This document shows positions 60,058 to 64,000 of a stretch of DNA of 64,000 nucleotides, in pieces. The DNA comes from Thalassomonas actiniarum (GTDB lineage Bacteria > Pseudomonadota > Gammaproteobacteria > Enterobacterales > Alteromonadaceae), in the NCBI RefSeq assembly GCF_000948975.2, contig NZ_CP059735.1, forward strand, positions 806,001 to 870,000, given 5' to 3'. A program made the position numbers and the translations under genes. Each line of letters starts with the position of its first letter. The stretch's first letter is position 1. The notes under the pieces were generated by a model. It saw nothing but the letters and a program-made list of their open reading frames with translations. It was not told where the DNA came from and did no database searches.

Positions 60058-61322
60058 TGTTTGCAAATTTCATGGCTTGGATTGACAAGCGTTTGCCTTT
60101 GACTGACGCAATGAACAAGCATGCGGCTCAGTATCCGGCGCCGAAAAACTTTAACTTCTGGTATGTGTTCGGTATTTTAGCCAGTGTTGTTTTAGTAAAC
60201 CAGTTGTTAACCGGTATCTGGTTAACCATGAACTACGAGCCGTCCGGCGACGGCGCTTTTGCTTCCATCGAATACATTATGCGTGATGTCGATTACGGCT
60301 GGTTGCTGCGTTATATGCATTCCACCGGGGCCTCGGCCTTCTTTGTTGTGGTTTATCTGCATATGTTCCGCGGTATGATGTACGGCTCTTACCAGAAACC
60401 ACGCGAATTGCTGTGGATTTTCGGTATGCTGATCTTCCTGGTGCTGATGGCCGAAGCTTTCATGGGCTACCTGCTTCCTTGGGGTAACATGTCTTACTGG
60501 GGCGCACAGGTTATCATCTCCCTGTTTGGTGCCATTCCGGTGATTGGTGAAGATCTGACTATCTGGATCAAGGGTGACTATGTTATCTCTGGTGCTACCC
60601 TGAACCGTTTCTTCGCCCTGCACGTTATTGCCCTGCCTCTGGTACTGGTAGTACTGGTATTCTTACACATTCTTGCCTTGCATGAAGTGGGCTCTAACAA
60701 CCCTGAAGGTACTGATATCAAGAAACCGAAAGGCAGCGTTAAGCCGGAAGATCAAAGCAAATTCAAGTTCCACGAGCAATACACCAAGAAATACGACATC
60801 GTCGATGCGATTCCTTTCCACCCTTATTACACGGTGAAAGATTTAGTGGCGGTAGTGGTCTTTTTGATCCTCTTCTGTTGGGTGATGTTCTTTGCCCCGG
60901 AAGGCGGCGGTTACTTTATTGAAGCGCCAAACTTCGAACCGGCCAACGGTTTGAAAACGCCTGAGCATATTGCCCCGGTTTGGTACTTTGGTCCTTTCTA
61001 CACCATCTTACGTGTGGTTCCGGATAAGTTATTCGGTATGATTGCCATGTTTGCCGCCATTTTCATGTTATTCATGTTACCTTGGTTCGACCGCGGCACG
61101 GTGAAATCGATTAAATACCGTTGCACAGCCCACACCCTTAACCTGCTTCAGTTCGCTGTTTGCTTTATCGTACTGGGTATTTTGGGAACCATGCCGGCGT
61201 CTGAGACGGCAAACTTAATCGGCCGTATCGCCAGTTTAGGTTATTTCGGTTTCTTTATTGCCCTGTGGTTCTACAGCAATAACGAGAAAACTAAGCCGGT
61301 TCCAGAGAGGGTATCAGGATAA
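60057..61322 (+). CDS. petB: Ubiquinol-cytochrome c reductase, cytochrome b
   Basis: A 421-residue integral membrane subunit with eight helices. Haem ligands are paired His residues in 'LRYMHSTGASAFFVVVYLHM' and in 'RFFALHVIALPL' with 'LVFLHILALHEVG'. 'WGAQVIISLFGAIP' and 'GPFYTILRVVPDK' (the variant of PEWY is not clear here) are in the quinol-site region. It oxidises ubiquinol on the periplasmic side and returns an electron through two b haems. It is a full-length fused cytochrome b, as in other proteobacteria. One-base overlaps with petA and petC show an operon. Confidence 0.97.
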   Translation: MFANFMAWIDKRLPLTDAMNKHAAQYPAPKNFNFWYVFGILASVVLVNQLLTGIWLTMNYEPSGDGAFASIEYIMRDVDYGWLLRYMHSTGASAFFVVVYLHMFRGMMYGSYQKPRELLWIFGMLIFLVLMAEAFMGYLLPWGNMSYWGAQVIISLFGAIPVIGEDLTIWIKGDYVISGATLNRFFALHVIALPLVLVVLVFLHILALHEVGSNNPEGTDIKKPKGSVKPEDQSKFKFHEQYTKKYDIVDAIPFHPYYTVKDLVAVVVFLILFCWVMFFAPEGGGYFIEAPNFEPANGLKTPEHIAPVWYFGPFYTILRVVPDKLFGMIAMFAAIFMLFMLPWFDRGTVKSIKYRCTAHTLNLLQFAVCFIVLGILGTMPASETANLIGRIASLGYFGFFIALWFYSNNEKTKPVPERVSG

Positions 61323-62020
61323 TGAAAAAGTTTATTTTAGTACTATTGGCAGCATTGCCGGGTCTGGCGCTAGCGGCAGGTCCCAGCATTCCTTTAGACA
61401 AAGCCGGTAACGATTTAACCGATAAAGAATCGCTTAAGCGTGGTTTTGAAACCTATGTTAACTACTGCTTAGGCTGTCACCAGCTGCAATATCAGCGTTA
61501 TAACCGTACTTTCGCCGATCTGGGGATCGATGAAAAAGAAGGTATCGCCAAATATATGTATACCGGTGAAAAAGTCGGTGATCATATTACCAATACCATG
61601 CCGGCTAAAGATGCCGCCAAATGGTTTGGTAGCGCGCCACCGGATTTGACTTTGGAAGCCCGTTTAAGAAGTCCTGACTGGATTTATACTTATTTACGTT
61701 CTTTCTACGCAGATCCGAATCGTCCGTTTGGCGTGAACAACACAGTATTTAAAGATGTCGGTATGCCGCACGTATTGCAGGGCTTACAAGGCGTAAGTAC
61801 TTTAGATGAAAATGGCAATCTTGGTGAAGCTAGCGGTGGTTCTTTAACCGCTGAAGAATATGATACCTTAGTGCGTGATTTGACCAACTTCCTGGAATAT
61901 GTCGGCGAGCCGAATAAACTGGAACGTAAAAATCTCGGTTACTGGGTCATTGGCTTCTTATTCATTTTACTTATATTCTCTTATTTACTTAAGCGGGAAT
62001 ATTGGAAAGATGTGCACTAA
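61322..62020 (+). CDS. petC: Ubiquinol-cytochrome c reductase, cytochrome c1
   Basis: A 232-residue periplasmic cytochrome with a signal peptide ('LAALPGLALAA') and a C-terminal membrane anchor (about 205-224, 'YWVIGFLFILLIFSYLL'). Haem c is attached at 'YCLGCHQLQYQRY', and the axial Met is probably in 'DVGMPHVLQ'. It passes electrons from the Rieske centre to soluble cytochrome c. The length is typical of gammaproteobacterial c1. It is the last gene of petABC and is followed by a terminator. Confidence 0.97.
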   Translation: MKKFILVLLAALPGLALAAGPSIPLDKAGNDLTDKESLKRGFETYVNYCLGCHQLQYQRYNRTFADLGIDEKEGIAKYMYTGEKVGDHITNTMPAKDAAKWFGSAPPDLTLEARLRSPDWIYTYLRSFYADPNRPFGVNNTVFKDVGMPHVLQGLQGVSTLDENGNLGEASGGSLTAEEYDTLVRDLTNFLEYVGEPNKLERKNLGYWVIGFLFILLIFSYLLKREYWKDVH

Positions 62021-62059
62021 TTGTTAGTGTAAAAACAAGAATAACCTAGATCTTATCCT

Positions 62060-62090
62060 TGGGGGCTTAATGCCCCCATTGTTAGTTTTT
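62060..62090 (+). terminator. Terminator between petC and sspA
   Basis: A seven-base stem (tgggggc / gccccca) with loop TTAAT is followed by TTGTTAGTTTTT. It closes petABC; sspAB starts shortly after. Confidence 0.8.
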
Positions 62091-62117
62091 AATTATAAAG
62101 AAAATTGGAGGCATTAT

Positions 62118-62759
62118 ATGGCCATAGCTGCGAACAAACGCTCTGTTATGACGTTATATTCACATGCAGATGATATGTACAGTCATCAATCACGTATTGT
62201 ATTGGCAGAAAAAGGCGTAGGTGTCGATATTCATCTGGTGGAACCAGGCAACTTACCTGAAGATTTAATCGATTTAAATCCTTACGGTACCGTACCGACC
62301 CTAATCGATCGTGAGCTGGCTTTATACGAAGCGAAAATTATTATCGAATACCTGGATGAGCGTTTCCCGCATCCGCCATTAATGCCGGTTTACCCTGTCT
62401 CTCGCGGCCGCAGCCGTTTAATGATGCACCGCATTGAAAGTGACTGGTACAGCCTGGCAAAAATTATCCTGAGCGGTCCTGCCGATAAAGCGGCAAAAGC
62501 CCGTCAGGAATTAAAAGAAAGCCTGTTAAGCATAGCGCCGGTATTAAATGAAACGCCGTACTTTATGAGCGAAGAATTCAGCCTGGTTGACTGTTACCTG
62601 GCACCGCTATTATGGCGTTTACCTGTATTCGGTATCGAGTTGGCCGGTCAGGGCGCTAAAGAGCTGAAAACCTATATGTTAAGATTATTTGAACGTGAAT
62701 CTTTCCAGGCGTCGTTAACCGAAGCCGAGCGTGAATTGCGTTTTGGTCACCCTGCATAA
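62118..62759 (+). CDS. sspA: Stringent starvation protein A
   Basis: A 213-residue protein of the glutathione-S-transferase fold that binds RNA polymerase and changes transcription under starvation and acid stress in enterobacteria. Landmarks are 'VMTLYSHADDMYSHQSRIVL', 'NLPEDLIDLNPYGTVPTLID' and 'YEAKIIIEYLDERFPHPPLM'. ATG 62118 follows GGAGG by six to seven bases; an upstream extension to 62070 runs through the petC terminator and is rejected. It overlaps sspB by one base. Confidence 0.96.
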   Translation: MAIAANKRSVMTLYSHADDMYSHQSRIVLAEKGVGVDIHLVEPGNLPEDLIDLNPYGTVPTLIDRELALYEAKIIIEYLDERFPHPPLMPVYPVSRGRSRLMMHRIESDWYSLAKIILSGPADKAAKARQELKESLLSIAPVLNETPYFMSEEFSLVDCYLAPLLWRLPVFGIELAGQGAKELKTYMLRLFERESFQASLTEAERELRFGHPA

Positions 62760-63247
62760 TGCCTGCTTCAATGACTTCCAATAAGCCTTATATTGTTAAG
62801 GCTTTTTATGACTGGATTTCTGATAACCAGCTGACACCCTATATCGTCGTGGACGTCAGTGTTTATGGGGTGCTGGTGCCTATGTCATATGTCAATGACG
62901 GCCAGATAGTACTCAATGTTTCCGGTTCGGCTGTCGGTTCTATTGCCCTGGGCGACGAGGCGATTGAATTCAGTGCCCGCTTTGGCGGTAAGCTGGAGCA
63001 TCTATGTGTGCCCTATGGCGCCATAGCGGCAATATATGCCAAAGAAAACGGCGCCGGTACCTCATTGCCTATTGAGCACCCGGAAGCGGCAGAAGAAAGC
63101 CTTGCTGCGGCAGATAAGCCTGCAGCCAGTCAGGGTAATGAAGAGCCCGGGCTAAGTGCGGTTAGCTCTGCTGACGACCATCAGGTAGAGCAGAGCAAAC
63201 CTGCCTCTGCTGCCAAAGGCAAACCCAGCCTGAAGGTTGTGAAGTAA
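62759..63247 (+). CDS. sspB: Stringent starvation protein B (ClpXP adaptor)
   Basis: A 162-residue adaptor that tethers SsrA-tagged proteins to ClpXP. The substrate-binding domain is clear ('YIVKAFYDWISDNQLTPYIV', 'DGQIVLNVSGSAVG', 'FSARFGGKLEHLCVPYGAIA', 'IYAKENGAGT'), then a disordered acidic/Ala-rich linker and a basic C-terminal ClpX-binding tail ('KPSLKVVK'). The start shares a base with the sspA stop; ATG 62771 is an alternative. A strong bidirectional terminator follows. Confidence 0.96.
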   Translation: MPASMTSNKPYIVKAFYDWISDNQLTPYIVVDVSVYGVLVPMSYVNDGQIVLNVSGSAVGSIALGDEAIEFSARFGGKLEHLCVPYGAIAAIYAKENGAGTSLPIEHPEAAEESLAAADKPAASQGNEEPGLSAVSSADDHQVEQSKPASAAKGKPSLKVVK

Positions 63248-63259
63248 TTGCTTCATTAA

Positions 63260-63302
63260 CAGACATAAAAAAAGCAAGCCTGGCTTGCTTTTTTTATGTC
63301 TG
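63260..63302. terminator. Bidirectional terminator between sspB and dolP
   Basis: A 21-base inverted repeat with a single central base. Its core is gcaagcc/ggcttgc flanked by A7 and T7 runs, so it works as a rho-independent terminator on either strand. It serves both convergent genes. Confidence 0.96.
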
Positions 63303-63355
63303 TTTTCAGGCGGCAGTTGAGCCAGAAAGCCCTTTACATCCCGGCTTGAATCACC

Positions 63356-63925
63356 TTACTGGTATTCAAATGCCTTGAGTACCCGGTTAACGCCACCTAT
63401 GTTACGGGCAATTTCTACCGCCATATTGGCCTGAGACTGGCTGACCAGTCCCATGAGGAAGACCTCGGCATTTTCCGTGACTACCTTGATATTGCCGGAC
63501 TTGACCTTTTCATCGGCAAAAAGTGCGGTTTTTACCTTAGAGGTCAGCCAGAGGTCATTGGTACGGGTGGTAATGGAAGTAACATTACCGATACGGATCT
63601 GGTTATGGACTTTGACCACGCCATCTATGTTATTTAAGGTCTTAATGGCCAAATCCCTGAGGTAGGTATTCGGGGTTTGGCCGACGATCAACACCGAACC
63701 GTTGACACTCACCACCTGCAGGTTGGTGTTTTCGGTTAATCCATCTTGTTCTTTGAACTTGGCATAGGCATCGAGCTCGATCACCTGATCATCAATCTGG
63801 TTGCCGATAGAGCGTTTATCATTGGCTACCGTAGCGCCGCCGGCAACGCCGACCACGGCCGCGGCAACACAGCCCTGCAGCAGGGCGGCGGCAATCACAA
63901 CAAGGGTTAAACGTTTAAAGGCCAT
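63356..63925 (-). CDS. dolP: BON-domain outer-membrane lipoprotein DolP
   Basis: A 189-residue lipoprotein with lipobox 'LLQGC' (Cys about 19) followed by Val, allowing outer-membrane sorting. Two BON domains follow (about 45-115 with 'VVSVNGSVLIVGQTPN', and about 118-189 with 'DLWLTSKVKTALFADEKV' and 'NAEVFLMGLVSQSQANMAVE'). DolP (YraP) supports outer-membrane integrity and BAM function in E. coli. GGAG before its ATG overlaps the stop codon of the upstream diaA remnant, as in the usual diaA-dolP order. Confidence 0.94.
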   Translation of the reverse strand: MAFKRLTLVVIAAALLQGCVAAAVVGVAGGATVANDKRSIGNQIDDQVIELDAYAKFKEQDGLTENTNLQVVSVNGSVLIVGQTPNTYLRDLAIKTLNNIDGVVKVHNQIRIGNVTSITTRTNDLWLTSKVKTALFADEKVKSGNIKVVTENAEVFLMGLVSQSQANMAVEIARNIGGVNRVLKAFEYQ

Positions 63926-63934
63926 TCATAGCTC

Positions 63935-64000
63935 CTATTGGGGAAATAAGGTGGTATCGATAATTTCACATAAGCAGTGGATCACTAGTAAGTGTACTTC
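63935..64000 (-). CDS. diaA: DiaA, C-terminal end only (cut by window edge)
   Basis: The last 21 codons of a gene entering from beyond the window: 'EVHLLVIHCLCEIIDTTLFP' then Gln and stop. This matches the C-terminus of DiaA, the SIS-domain protein that helps DnaA initiate replication. The stop lies ten bases before the dolP start, the normal gene order. Only the end is visible, so nothing can be said of the rest. Confidence 0.82.
   Translation of the reverse strand, partial: EVHLLVIHCLCEIIDTTLFPQ

Overview
The window looks like chromosome from a marine gammaproteobacterium, most likely Alteromonadales and close to Colwelliaceae (Thalassomonas-like). This is inferred from gene content and order (zapG-degQ-degS divergent from zapE, then rplM-rpsI, petABC, sspAB and dolP-diaA), from protein-sorting tails of marine gammaproteobacterial type (PEP-CTERM, GlyGly-CTERM) and from Fur-box-like iron control. 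No rRNA, tRNA, CRISPR array or intact insertion sequence was found.

Region 1 (1-6.6 kb): an ATP-grasp enzyme, a periplasmic-sensor diguanylate cyclase, a nitroreductase divergent from a LysR regulator, and a MetR-like regulator followed by a thioredoxin-reductase-like ferredoxin/flavodoxin reductase. Region 2 (6.7-11.4 kb): a two-gene unit encoding a very large secreted nuclease (Endonuclease I domain, two lamin-tail domains, exo/endonuclease domain, C-terminal dockerin) and a small PEP-CTERM protein with a cohesin-like fold. Region 3 (12.4-25.0 kb, minus strand): a tightly packed six-gene operon with a Slam-like TPR/outer-membrane barrel, a FecR-domain protein, a 1736-residue repeat/propeller lipoprotein, a metallo-beta-lactamase-fold hydrolase, a CHASE2 adenylate cyclase and an HD-GYP phosphodiesterase. 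It appears to couple a surface assembly to cyclic-nucleotide signalling.

Region 4 (25.2-42.3 kb): a choice-of-anchor H protein, then iron genes. A Fur-box-preceded trio (DUF3325, DUF3649, PepSY membrane protein) is followed by a complete staphyloferrin B-type siderophore locus in the same order as Staphylococcus sbnA-I, but with sbnE and sbnF fused into one gene, a short SbnI, and a TonB-dependent receptor at the end in place of a Gram-positive uptake lipoprotein. In the model drawn from the characterised pathway, SbnI makes O-phosphoserine, SbnA and SbnB turn it into diaminopropionate and 2-oxoglutarate, SbnG makes citrate, the E half, SbnH, F half and SbnC assemble the siderophore, SbnD exports it, the TonB receptor re-imports the ferric form, and the PepSY protein may help release the iron.

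Region 5 (42.5-50.4 kb): signalling genes. These are a lone cyclic-nucleotide-binding-fold protein, a CHASE-PAS histidine kinase whose PAS carries FixL-type haem residues with its receiver and Hpt partners, a receiver joined to a degenerate kinase, a uracil-DNA glycosylase-like protein and a chemoreceptor. Region 6 (51-64 kb): a C-terminally short solute-binding protein, then conserved housekeeping genes. A second solute-binding protein sits between degQ and degS, and a 52-bp tandem repeat lies downstream of rpsI.
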